From: an uncultured Mycoplasmatota bacterium
Lineage (GTDB): Bacteria > Bacillota_I > Bacilli_A > RF39 > UBA660
Direction of reading: 5' to 3'
DNA: 28,006 bases
Assembly (NCBI GenBank): GCA_900547995.1
Contig: URIY01000022.1
Coordinates: forward strand, 1-28,006
The notes beneath the pieces were generated by a model. That model saw only the letters and a list, made by a program, of their open reading frames with translations, was not told where the DNA came from and did no database searches. How positions within the stretch are numbered: the stretch's first letter is position 1; each line of letters begins with the position of its first letter. Shown here piece after piece: positions 6,350-14,761 of the stretch. Both the position numbers and the translations under genes were made by a program.

Positions 6350-7960
6350 TTAAGGATTATCATCAGAATTTATAAATTCTAATTTATGGTTATTTAATTT
6401 ATAAAATTTGTTGCAAATTTTGTTAATCTCTTCATTATGAGTAACAATTATTAATGTTTTATCTTTAAAATATTTCAAAATAAAACTAACAACTATTTCC
6501 TCAGTATGTTTATCTAAATTAGATGTTGGTTCATCCAGAATATAAATTTTTTTATCCATTAAATAACTTCTTAAGATATTTATTCTTCTTTTTTGACCAG
6601 TAGAAAGTTTTAATCCCTTTTCACCAACCAATGTATATATACCATCTTCAAACATTAATAGTTCGTTCAAATCAAGTTCATTTAAATATTTAATAATTTC
6701 ATTATCAGATATGTTCTTATCTAAACATAAATTATCTTTTATTGTCATATTAAACAATTCTATTTCCTGACTTACAACTCCTATATCTAATCTTACATTT
6801 TTTAGATTGGATTTATCTATAAATATATTTCCACTATAAGTACTTATATTTCCTAATATTAAATTAATAATAGATGTTTTTCCCTGCCCAGATTTACCAG
6901 TAATAGATACTTTATCATTATTATTAATTATCATTTTATCAACAATAATATCAAAGTTAGATTCTTTATATTTTATTTTAATATTTTCTAAAGTTATTTT
7001 GTCAAAATAATTTATAATTTTTCTTTCATCTAATTTTTTAAATAAATGAGTACATTTTTTTCTTAATGCCTTTAGCTCAAAAAAACTTACGATAGTTCCA
7101 GATAGTTCATCAAAAATAAATCCCATTTCTAAATAAATTGAAATATAAAAGGTTATTATTCCTAATGTATCTATTCCATTAGATAAATCATAAACAGCTT
7201 TAATAATTGCAAGAGCAAACGGAATAATTATTAAAATATTTCTAATTAATTCTTCTAGAGAGTAGCATCTAACGTATTTATTTTGTTTTTTATAACATTC
7301 TTTTCCTTTATATTTAATTATTTTTTCAAAATATTTATTATTATTTAATGCTTTGACTGTTCTTATATTACTTATAAAATCTTGATATGCTGATGAATAC
7401 TCATATTCTTTATCATATAATTCTTCAACATCTTTATTAGATTTTTTTAATATGTAAATACTTACTAATACGCATATAACGCTTAATATAAAAGAAATAA
7501 AAAATAAAATTTTTGATTGGTTATATGTTGTATAGAAGAAAAAACCAAATGATAATACTATTCCTATATATTCTGCACTTAATATTTTTTTTACTAGTTC
7601 CGATATTTTTTGTATTATGTTTTCTAAATAACCAGTTTGATATTTTGATAAGGATTCAACAGGAACTTTAGTAAGTTGTTTGTAGTATTCTAAATATTGA
7701 GTGTTAGCATATTCATATAAATAATTATCCATGACTTTTCTTTCTAACCATAGAACAAAACATCTAATAAGCTTTGATGATATAAATATTGTTGCTACGA
7801 TTATCGCTTTATTTAATGTAAATGGCATTGTTAAAAATAATGCAAAAGTGTATGGTATAACGTAGTATATAAAATCTAAAAAGGCATCTATAAATAGACA
7901 TAGAAACACCTTCTTTTTATTTAATAAACCAAATATAAAGTTAATATTTTTACTTTTCAT
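6350..7960 (-). CDS. ABC exporter half-transporter with degenerate signature
   Basis: 536 residues and the first gene of the minus-strand pair. About six membrane segments (18-290) are followed by an ATPase with Walker A GKSGQGKTS (355-363), Walker B IYILDE (472-477) and a switch His (VTHNEE). The signature is LSTGQ (452-456) rather than LSGGQ. Signature or Glu changes in one half are usual in asymmetric heterodimers such as BmrCD or TM287/288, where one of two ATP sites is weak; the catalytic Glu is intact here. The start ATG has an AGGTGATAG site. A TATAAT-like box lies just upstream on the minus strand (about 7981-7990). Confidence 0.88.
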   Translation of the reverse strand: MKSKNINFIFGLLNKKKVFLCLFIDAFLDFIYYVIPYTFALFLTMPFTLNKAIIVATIFISSKLIRCFVLWLERKVMDNYLYEYANTQYLEYYKQLTKVPVESLSKYQTGYLENIIQKISELVKKILSAEYIGIVLSFGFFFYTTYNQSKILFFISFILSVICVLVSIYILKKSNKDVEELYDKEYEYSSAYQDFISNIRTVKALNNNKYFEKIIKYKGKECYKKQNKYVRCYSLEELIRNILIIIPFALAIIKAVYDLSNGIDTLGIITFYISIYLEMGFIFDELSGTIVSFFELKALRKKCTHLFKKLDERKIINYFDKITLENIKIKYKESNFDIIVDKMIINNNDKVSITGKSGQGKTSIINLILGNISTYSGNIFIDKSNLKNVRLDIGVVSQEIELFNMTIKDNLCLDKNISDNEIIKYLNELDLNELLMFEDGIYTLVGEKGLKLSTGQKRRINILRSYLMDKKIYILDEPTSNLDKHTEEIVVSFILKYFKDKTLIIVTHNEEINKICNKFYKLNNHKLEFINSDDNP

Positions 7961-8069
7961 TCTATCACCTAAATCCCATTATATTATAACATATAATGCC
8001 TTTTAATATAAATAAAATTACTTGCTTTTTGCTAGTTAATTTCTTTTTATTCTTCGATAGACCATGTGA

Positions 8070-8514
8070 TTATAGCTTGATACTTAAAGCATCAGTAATT
8101 TGTAATAAAATATCTTCTTGTTTTTTCCAAGTAATATTAGTGACTTTAATACTACCACCATTATTTTCACCATTGTATACGAAAGTAGGCGTATTTGACA
8201 AAACAGTTATATTTTTATCTTTATCAATCGTTACCAAGGAATCTTTAAGTACAATCTCAGAATTAGATATTAAATCGTGATAGATTGAAGCATATAATTT
8301 TTAATTAGAACTATTTACTCTAGAGCCTTGTACAACGATAGTTAAAACTGTTGTTTTAGGATAAAGTAAAGGACTATTTTTTATTTGGAAAGATAAAGTT
8401 TTCTCAGCTTGGTAATGTATATAGTTCTTCAAATGTATAGTTATGACTATTGATTGTTACTTTGAATGCTGAAACAGTACCACTAATATTTGATAAAGCA
8501 TTTTCTTTATACAT
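8070..8514 (-). pseudogene. Decayed minus-strand gene, possible Thr/Asn-rich surface protein fragment
   Basis: Read on the minus strand from ATG 8514-8512, three pieces in different frames continue one another. They are a start piece ending near TFEELYTLP, a middle piece TLSFQIKNSPLLYPKTTV, and an end piece running to TAA at 8072-8070 that contains LKDSLVTIDKDKNITVLSN and ITWKKQEDILLQITDALS. Frame changes occur around 8405-8415 and 8300, with stops between. The beta-rich, Thr/Asn/Ser-rich composition suits a secreted or structural protein, but no family is recognised. A 94-codon plus-strand ORF over the same DNA is its shadow. This decayed gene occupies most of the stretch between the ABC genes and the collagen-like gene. 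Confidence 0.45.
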
Positions 8515-8637
8515 ATTATATTAATATAATATGGGATAAAGTAGTAGTTGCTAATAAAAGAGGATATTTTAGATATTATCACAGTCATAATTATATATTC
8601 TTCATAAATTATAATGACTAATATTTGAGGTGATAAT

Positions 8638-9570
8638 ATGAATTATGAAGATAAAATCTCACAAGCGATAGAAAATAGTAAAATTCAAAATAGATTACGA
8701 CATGCAGGTGTGTATCCCATGATAGGACCAACAGGTCCAATGGGGCCTAGTGGTAAAGGATTAGAAATAAATGGTTCATATAATTCTTTAGAAGAGTTGA
8801 AAAAGCATCATCCAACTGGTGATAATGGTGAGAGTTATATTGTAGACGGTGATTTGTATATATGGGATCCTAATATTAATGATTGGACTGATATTGGAAA
8901 TTTTAAAGGTCCACAAGGGGATACCGAAGTCTTTAAAATAGGTAATACGACAACTGTTGAAGCAGGTAACTTGGCAAAGGTTATTGATACAAAAGTAGGT
9001 TTGGAACATACTTTAGATTTTATTATCCCAAGAGGATATGCAGGTGAAAAGGGTGAGCCAGGAGAAAAAGGCGAGCAAGGATTACAGGGAGAGATAGGTC
9101 CAATAGGGCCAACAGGACCAACAGGCCCTAGTGCCTCTTTATCAGCTACTAGTTATGAAGCTATAGTATTTGTAAGTTTTGCTCAAGCACATTACTCTAG
9201 AGTGATGAGTTTTCAAGATACAATTAAAATACCTGATGAAGACGAGGTATTTAAATTATTACAAAATGATAATATTTCAGTAATGAAACCAGGTATTTAT
9301 GAAATTACATTATGTGGTCAAATATCAGGAGTAGATCAAAATCATGGTGCTATTTTTTACTTGATAGATACAACAGGAACTGTTATACAAGATTTATCAT
9401 TTGATCTTAAAGCTGGATTAACAACGAGAATGGATTGCTCTGAGTCTATTTTAATAAAATTTGAAGAACCTACAGAACTATATGTACAATGTGGTATCAC
9501 AGGTGATGCCTCGACGGCTAAAATCGATTTTGCAAATGTAAATCTAATTATGAAAAAGTATAATGTATAA
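8638..9570 (+). CDS. Collagen-like repeat protein with C-terminal jelly-roll-like domain
   Basis: 310 residues. A short N-terminal helix (1-25) is followed by a small Gly-x-y block (GPTGPMGPSGKG), then a 60-residue insert SYIVDGDLYIWDPNINDW of a type seen in phage tail and collagen-like proteins. After GPQGDTE and a beta stretch comes the main collagen-like run (about 134-166, GEKGEPGEKGEQGLQGEIGP and GPTGPTGP). The last 135 residues look like a C1q/TNF or BclA-type trimerising beta domain. No secretion signal is visible; exosporium-type proteins also lack one. The RBS GAGGTGATA precedes ATG. It is probably a trimeric filament on the surface or in a coat. No anchor motif is present. Confidence 0.85.
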   Translation: MNYEDKISQAIENSKIQNRLRHAGVYPMIGPTGPMGPSGKGLEINGSYNSLEELKKHHPTGDNGESYIVDGDLYIWDPNINDWTDIGNFKGPQGDTEVFKIGNTTTVEAGNLAKVIDTKVGLEHTLDFIIPRGYAGEKGEPGEKGEQGLQGEIGPIGPTGPTGPSASLSATSYEAIVFVSFAQAHYSRVMSFQDTIKIPDEDEVFKLLQNDNISVMKPGIYEITLCGQISGVDQNHGAIFYLIDTTGTVIQDLSFDLKAGLTTRMDCSESILIKFEEPTELYVQCGITGDASTAKIDFANVNLIMKKYNV

Positions 9571-9579
9571 ATTTGTAAG

Positions 9580-9622
9580 AGATTATTTTTTTAATCTTTT
9601 TTTCTTATAAAAGATTAAAAAA
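9580..9622 (+). terminator. Terminator region of the collagen-like gene, two alternative hairpins
   Basis: AGATTA (9580-9585) / TAATCT (9592-9597) is followed by a T-run. Alternatively TTTTTTAATCTTTT (9587-9600) pairs with AAAAGATTAAAAAA (9609-9622). The two structures share bases and exclude each other. Confidence 0.6.
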
Positions 9623-9634
9623 TAAAAATAGAAC

Positions 9635-9663
9635 TTGAAATTCTATAAAATAAATGTTATTAT
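9635..9663 (+). promoter_or_regulatory. Promoter of the frameshifted gene
   Basis: TTGAAA (9635-9640) and TATTAT (9658-9663), 17-base spacer, 28 bases before the ATG. Confidence 0.6.
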
Positions 9664-9691
9664 AACGCATAAATGAATGGGGGAATGTTAG

Positions 9692-10554
9692 ATGATTACA
9701 TCTAAAGAGTTACAATATGTTGATTCTTGGGCAAGTAGAATACCAATGCCAGGATATGAATATAGTATTAAAGTACTTAATGAATTGAAGGCGTGTTTTA
9801 ATCAATTTAATAAAAAGTATAAGGATAAAGAATATAATATTATTTTTAGCAATGGAGAAGAAATAAAATTTCAAATTCTTGAAAAGAATTTATGTCATAT
9901 GTTAGGTATTGATTTTAATAACTTAAGAGGAGAATATTTTAGCAATTATCGTTTAAGTGTACTTGGCACTGGTGCACAAAATTTATCTAGTTATGATCTT
10001 TTACAATTAATACTTGAACATGCTGAACAAGTTGCTAGATATGATAATGATTTATCTCATAGAGAGAAAGCCATAAACTATTATAAGTCGGGTATAAAAA
10101 GTGAAATTTTTAATAAATTAAGCGATTTTGAACAGTTTAATTTTGGGGCAATTAATTATAACCCAGGTGATGGTAAATATGACTATAGTAGTCAAAAAAA
10201 CTTTTTTGTACCTAGTAATGAAGCAGTATGTCCATATTTTATGATGGGGATAAAAAAAGCTGAAAAAAGGATGAAGAAGAAGACAATGGTTATATTGTTA
10301 GTACTTTATTTGCTCCAATTACTCCAAAGCAATTCTTTGAAAATCAGGAAGTAATTATTCCAACACAAATACTTGTTTCTGATAATGATGATTTAAAAAA
10401 GATGCAAGCATCACCTTCAGATAAAATTAGATTACTTACTATGTATAAAAGTATTATAAACGAGTATAAAATACCAAATAAAATAAATATTTATGGTGAT
10501 TATGAAGCAATGCTTAATGAATTATCTAATAGTCACTATGTAAAAAATATATAA
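9692..10554 (+). pseudogene. Unknown protein, frameshifted in an A-run (possible PBECR-type nuclease-like fold)
   Basis: The first frame runs 9692-10354 (220 codons), but its last 35 residues are low-complexity Lys/Leu. A different frame continues cleanly from the A6 run at 10263-10268 (KKDEEEDNGYIVSTLFAP) to TAA 10552-10554. One extra A (or a -1 slip) joins both into one protein of about 287 residues, ending SDKIRLLTMYKSIINEYK. Motifs are FSNGEEIKFQILEKNLCHMLG near 50 and PSNEAVCPYFMMGI near 180. A strand with a carboxylate followed by a HLTGL-like helix recalls PBECR4-type proteins in phages and gut Firmicutes, but I am not sure. It has its own promoter and terminator. It is either a recent pseudogene, a sequencing error or slippage. 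Confidence 0.65.
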
Positions 10555-10580
10555 ATGGACTTTTATAGCCCATTTTTATT
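10553..10580 (+). terminator. Terminator of the frameshifted gene
   Basis: AAATGGAC (10553-10560) pairs with GCCCATTT (10568-10575), one A-C mismatch, around loop TTTTATA, then a T-run. It overlaps the stop codon. Confidence 0.7.
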
Positions 10581-10592
10581 TTCTAAAATTAC

Positions 10593-10621
10593 TTGCTAAA
10601 GAGATAAAATTATCTTATAAT
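10593..10621 (+). promoter_or_regulatory. Promoter of the phosphoketolase gene
   Basis: TTGCTA (10593-10598), 17-base spacer, TATAAT (10616-10621), 32 bases before the GTG start. Confidence 0.75.
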
Positions 10622-10653
10622 GGTATAAGAATAAGAGAAAATAGGGTGATAGT

Positions 10654-13026
10654 GTGAAATTAGAAAATGATGAATTAAGAAAGTTAAATGCTTACTTTAG
10701 AGCATGTAATTATTTATCAGTAGGACAATTATATCTTTTAGATAATCCTCTTTTAAGAAGACCGTTAGAACTTAAAGATATAAAGAAGAAATTAGTAGGA
10801 CACTGGGGGACAGTCCCTGGCCAAAACTTTATTTATACACATTTAAATAGAGTTATTAAAAAATATGATTTAGATATGATTTATATATCAGGACCAGGGC
10901 ATGGTGGTAATGCTATTGTGTCAAATGTATATTTAGAAGGATCATATACAGATATATATCCTAATATTACACAAGATGAAAATGGGTTAAAGAAATTATT
11001 TAAACAATTTAGTTTCCCAGGTGGAATATCATCTCACGTTGCGCCTGAAACACCAGGTTCTATTAACGAAGGTGGAGAGTTAGGATATAGTTTAGCACAT
11101 GCTTTTGGTGCTGTATTTGATAATCCTGATTTGATTGCTGCTTGTGTAGTGGGTGATGGAGAGGCTGAAACAGGTCCACTTGCTACATCATGGCATTCTA
11201 ATAAATTTTTAAATCCTAAAACCGATGGTGCTGTTTTACCAATTCTTCATTTAAACGGATATAAAATATCTAATCCAACTATTTTAGCACGTATAAGTGA
11301 AAAAGAACTTGTATCACTTATGTATGGATATGGATATGAGGCTGTTATTGTATCCGGTGATGATGATATGGTTCTTCATGAAAAAATGGCTGAGGCTATG
11401 GATTACTGTATTGAAAAAATAAAAAAAATACAGGAAAAGGCAAGACTTGAAAATTTAGAGGCTAGAACAATATGGCCAATGATTATTTTAAGAACACCTA
11501 AAGGTTGGACAGGACCTAAGATGGTTGATGATAAACAAATTGAAGGAACATTTAGAGCTCATCAAATTCCAATTGTTATAGATGGTGATGAACATATAAA
11601 TAACCTTGGTATTTTAGAGTCATGGCTTAAGAGTTATCATCCAGAGGAATTATTTGATGAAAATGGTACCCTTATAAAGGAACTTCGTGATATGTGTCCA
11701 ACTGGCGAAAAGCGAATGGGATCTAATTTGCACGCCAATGGTGGGACTTTACTTAAATCTTTGATTTTACCTGATTTTAAAAAATATGCAGTAGATGTAA
11801 CTATTCCAGGTGAAATAGAAGCGCAGGATATGAAAGTTCTTGGTAGTTACATAAGAGATGTTGTAAAATTAAATGAACAATCTCGTAACTTCCGTATTTT
11901 TGGACCAGATGAAGCATTATCTAATAGATTGTCACCTGTTTTTGAAGTTACCAATAGACAGTTTATGGCAGCTAAATTTCAAAATGATGAATTCTTAGCT
12001 AATGACGGTAGAGTTATGGATAGTTTTTTATCTGAGCATGTTTGTGAAGGATGGCTAGAAGGCTATTTGTTAACAGGAAGGCATGGTTTTATTCATAGTT
12101 ATGAAGCATTTGCAAGGTTACTTGATTCTATGGTAAGTCAGCATGCTAAATGGTTAAAAGTTACTAAAGAATTATCATGGAGAAGACCTATTGCTTCACT
12201 CAACTTTATTTTGACATCTCATATATGGCAACAAGATCATAACGGTTATACGCATCAGGATCCTGGTTTCCTAAATCATTTAGTAACAAAAAAGGCTGAT
12301 ATTGTTCGTATGTATTTGCCACCAGATGCTAACTGTTTATTATCTTGTATGAATCATTGTTTAAATACTAAAAATTATATTAATGTAATTGTTGCTAGTA
12401 AACACCCAAGACAACAATGGCTTTCAATGGAAGATGCTGTTATTCATTGCACTAAAGGTATTGGTATTTGGAAATGGGCAAGTAATGATGATGGTCTTGA
12501 ACCTGATTTAGTTATGGCATCATGTGGAGATACACCTACAATTGAAATACTTGCCGCAACAAATATTTTGAGAAATAATTTTCCTAATTTAAAAATTAGA
12601 GTTGTTAATGTTGTTGATTTAATGAAATTAGAGTCAAATTCGCATCATCCACATGGATTAACAGATGAAGAATATGATGGCCTTTTCACTAAAGATAAAC
12701 CAATTATTTTTGCTTTCCATGGCTATCCATCTTTAATTCATCAAATTGCGTATAATAGACATAATAAAAATTTACACGTTCATGGATATCAAGAGGAAGG
12801 GACTATAACAACACCATTTGATATGCGTGTTCAAAATAAGTTAGATAGATATCATTTAGTATTATCAGCTCTTAAATATTTACCTGAACTTGGAAATACA
12901 TCATCTAGTTTAATGGAATGGTGTAAGGGTAAATTAATTGAACATAAAGAGTATATAAAAGAAAATGGTGTTGATATGGATGAAATAGTAAATTGGACTT
13001 TTGAAAACAGTAAGAAAAACGATTAA
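10654..13026 (+). CDS. xfp: Phosphoketolase (xylulose-5-P / fructose-6-P)
   Basis: 790 residues, full length for the family. This ThDP enzyme splits xylulose-5-phosphate (and often fructose-6-phosphate) with phosphate into acetyl phosphate plus glyceraldehyde-3-phosphate (or erythrose-4-phosphate). Visible features are the active-site His residues H50 (VGHWGTVPGQNF), H83 (GPGHGGN) and H128 (SSHVAPETPG), spaced exactly as in known phosphoketolases, and the ThDP motif GDGEAETGPLATSW (168-181). The N-terminal, central and C-terminal transketolase-like domains are all present. The start is GTG with AGGGTGATA upstream; no ATG is better placed. It is monocistronic with a strong promoter and terminator. 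It is probably a main sugar-catabolic route feeding acetate and ATP. Confidence 0.97.
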   Translation: MKLENDELRKLNAYFRACNYLSVGQLYLLDNPLLRRPLELKDIKKKLVGHWGTVPGQNFIYTHLNRVIKKYDLDMIYISGPGHGGNAIVSNVYLEGSYTDIYPNITQDENGLKKLFKQFSFPGGISSHVAPETPGSINEGGELGYSLAHAFGAVFDNPDLIAACVVGDGEAETGPLATSWHSNKFLNPKTDGAVLPILHLNGYKISNPTILARISEKELVSLMYGYGYEAVIVSGDDDMVLHEKMAEAMDYCIEKIKKIQEKARLENLEARTIWPMIILRTPKGWTGPKMVDDKQIEGTFRAHQIPIVIDGDEHINNLGILESWLKSYHPEELFDENGTLIKELRDMCPTGEKRMGSNLHANGGTLLKSLILPDFKKYAVDVTIPGEIEAQDMKVLGSYIRDVVKLNEQSRNFRIFGPDEALSNRLSPVFEVTNRQFMAAKFQNDEFLANDGRVMDSFLSEHVCEGWLEGYLLTGRHGFIHSYEAFARLLDSMVSQHAKWLKVTKELSWRRPIASLNFILTSHIWQQDHNGYTHQDPGFLNHLVTKKADIVRMYLPPDANCLLSCMNHCLNTKNYINVIVASKHPRQQWLSMEDAVIHCTKGIGIWKWASNDDGLEPDLVMASCGDTPTIEILAATNILRNNFPNLKIRVVNVVDLMKLESNSHHPHGLTDEEYDGLFTKDKPIIFAFHGYPSLIHQIAYNRHNKNLHVHGYQEEGTITTPFDMRVQNKLDRYHLVLSALKYLPELGNTSSSLMEWCKGKLIEHKEYIKENGVDMDEIVNWTFENSKKND

Positions 13027-13038
13027 TTTCGTTTTTTT
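13015..13038 (+). terminator. Terminator of xfp
   Basis: Perfect 8-bp stem AAAAACGA / TCGTTTTT (13015-13022, 13029-13036), six-base loop, T tail. It overlaps the last codons and stop of xfp. Confidence 0.8.
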
Positions 13039-13083
13039 GTTTAAATTTTTGTGATAATCGCATATTAATTAATAGGTGATTAA

Positions 13084-13542
13084 ATGAAAATAGATTTTAA
13101 AAAGCTTATCTTAATCATTATATTTACATTTATTATTGGTAGTTTTTTTGCACCTTTTGTTGATATGAATATATATAAAGAAATTATAAAACCTAAATTT
13201 AGCCCACCAAGTATTGCATTTCCTATAGTATGGACAATACTATATATATTAATGTCTATATCTTTTTATTTAGTACTTAAGTCATCAAATACTGATCAAA
13301 AATCATCACTTAAAATATATCTTTTTCAATTAATAATAAATTCTACATGGACTCTTATTTTCTTTGGATTTAGAAACTATTTACTTGGCATTATATGGAT
13401 AATTTTACTTATTGTCCTAGTAATTACGATGCTCGTTAATTTTTATCAAAAAAATAAGTTATCAGGATTACTTCAAATACCATATTTAATATGGCTATTA
13501 ATTGCTCTTTATCTAAATATTGGTATATATATTTTAAATTAG
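13084..13542 (+). CDS. TspO/MBR family membrane protein
   Basis: 152 residues, five hydrophobic helices, the expected size for TspO. The family pattern KPKFSPPSIAFPIVWTILY (37-55) joins helix 1 to helix 2; later W-T and FFGFRN in helix 3-4 also fit. TspO proteins bind tetrapyrroles and other hydrophobic ligands in the membrane; their job in fermentative bacteria is unclear. The start ATG has AATAGGTGATTA upstream. It stands 57 bases after xfp, past its terminator, and no strong terminator of its own is seen. Confidence 0.92.
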   Translation: MKIDFKKLILIIIFTFIIGSFFAPFVDMNIYKEIIKPKFSPPSIAFPIVWTILYILMSISFYLVLKSSNTDQKSSLKIYLFQLIINSTWTLIFFGFRNYLLGIIWIILLIVLVITMLVNFYQKNKLSGLLQIPYLIWLLIALYLNIGIYILN

Positions 13543-13620
13543 TTACTATTTAGTTAAAAGTGAAAATTTTAACAAACTCCTTGATATAATACCATTAACA
13601 AATGGATAACGGAGGATAGT

Positions 13621-13986
13621 ATGATAATAGGTAGTAAAATTAAAGAAAAAAGAATAGCACTTGGTCTTTCTCAAGATGAATTAGGTAAGAGGCTTGGTGT
13701 ATCAAAAGTTTCAATATGTGGATATGAAAAAGGTACAAGAACACCAACAATTCAAAATTTTGTTGATTTAATGGCCATTCTTGGTTTAACACCAGATGAA
13801 CTTTTAGGAAGAGAAGTTACCGTAAATATTGATGGTGTAAGTGATAAGGATAATGAGTATGTTGCTCATTTATCTAAAACTGATCTTCAAATTATAAAAG
13901 AACTTAAAAAACATGGAAGACTATATAATAAAGTAGTTGCTGATCCTGTAAGATCAATTGAATTATTTGATAGATTATCAAAATAA
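13621..13986 (+). CDS. XRE-family helix-turn-helix regulator
   Basis: 121 residues. The N-terminal Cro/C1-type HTH (about 4-62) shows IKEKRIALGLSQDELGKRLGVSKVSICGYEKGTRTPT, a near-consensus fold, followed by LMAILGLTPDELLG. The C-terminal half (ISDKDNEY-like, then LSKTDLQIIKELKKH) is short and helical, perhaps for dimerisation. A TATAAT at 13585-13590 and ACGGAGGATAGT before the ATG give it its own transcript. It lies upstream of the two-component operon, but a terminator separates them. The target is unknown. Confidence 0.93.
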   Translation: MIIGSKIKEKRIALGLSQDELGKRLGVSKVSICGYEKGTRTPTIQNFVDLMAILGLTPDELLGREVTVNIDGVSDKDNEYVAHLSKTDLQIIKELKKHGRLYNKVVADPVRSIELFDRLSK

Positions 13987-14016
13987 GGAATAATTATTAA
14001 AAGTTATTCTTTTTTT
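13985..14016 (+). terminator. Terminator of the XRE regulator gene
   Basis: GAATAA (13988-13993) / TTATTC (14004-14009), extended by A-T and G-T pairs, then TTTTTTT. Confidence 0.7.
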
Positions 14017-14022
14017 CTTTCA

Positions 14023-14033
14023 ATTTTGTCACA
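14023..14033 (-). promoter_or_regulatory. Candidate response-regulator box upstream of the two-component operon
   Basis: On the minus strand TGTGACAAAAT, an 11-base exact match in opposite orientation to the element at 15964-15974 before the ABC operon. It lies 50 bases upstream of the response regulator start, with TATAAT at 14061-14066 in between. Confidence 0.5.
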
Positions 14034-14083
14034 ATTGTTTTCTAAATTTTATATTTAATATATAATATTTATAGGTGAAAATT

Positions 14084-14761
14084 ATGGATAAAATACTAAT
14101 TATTGAAGATGATGAAACAATATGTTTAGGTCTTAAATATTATTTGGAACAAGAAGGATTTAAAGTAATTACTACTTATCAAAAGAATGAGATATTAGAA
14201 ATTATTAAAGATACAAGTATTGTTCTTTTAGATATTAATTTACCTAATATAAATGGTTTTGATTTATTTAAAGAAATAAAGAAGGTAAAAGATGTTCCTA
14301 TTATCTTTTTAACAGCAAACGATTTAGAGGTATCTATTGTCAGAGGATTAGATATGGGAGCAGATGACTATATTACTAAACCATTTAAAACAAGGGAATT
14401 ACTATCGAGAATTAAAAATGTTTTAAGAAGGAATAAAAGTAATAGTAATATTATAAATATAGGAAATATTGTTATTGATTTAAATCAAGCTAAAGTATTT
14501 AAAAATGGTATTGATACACTTCTTACATCACTTGAATATAAAATTTTATTAATACTTGCTCTTAATCCAGATACTATTTTTTCTCGTGAAAAATTACTTG
14601 CTGATATATGGGATGTAAATGAAGAATATGTGTATGATAATACACTTACTGTTTATATTAAAAGAATTCGTGATAAGATAGAAGACAATCCTAATAATCC
14701 TAAAATTATTTTAACTATAAGAGGTGTAGGATATAAGGTGGGTAGCTATGAAACAAAATAA
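14084..14761 (+). CDS. OmpR/PhoB-family response regulator
   Basis: 225 residues from ATG 14084 (AGGTGAAA seven bases upstream). A GTG nine bases earlier is inside that ribosome site and is rejected. The receiver domain (1-118) has the acidic pocket E8-D9-D10, phospho-acceptor D50 (VLLDINLP), T77 and K99 (DYITKPF). The C-terminal winged helix (about 128-222) has EYKILLILALNP, TVYIKRIRDKIED and RGVGYKVG. The histidine kinase gene overlaps its end by 14 bases. It probably activates the ABC operon through the repeats at 15945-15974 and its own gene through 14023-14033. Confidence 0.95.
   Translation: MDKILIIEDDETICLGLKYYLEQEGFKVITTYQKNEILEIIKDTSIVLLDINLPNINGFDLFKEIKKVKDVPIIFLTANDLEVSIVRGLDMGADDYITKPFKTRELLSRIKNVLRRNKSNSNIINIGNIVIDLNQAKVFKNGIDTLLTSLEYKILLILALNPDTIFSREKLLADIWDVNEEYVYDNTLTVYIKRIRDKIEDNPNNPKIILTIRGVGYKVGSYETK

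Noticed and set aside
4583..7960. ABC pair as the processing exporter of the bacteriocin-like peptides
   Set aside because: Neither half has an N-terminal C39 peptidase domain, and they are four kilobases away on the other strand with their own terminator.
7996..8280. Plus-strand ORF of 94 codons
   Set aside because: No plausible start signal and a hydrophobic, low-complexity product. The minus strand over the same bases gives a more protein-like, though broken, reading.
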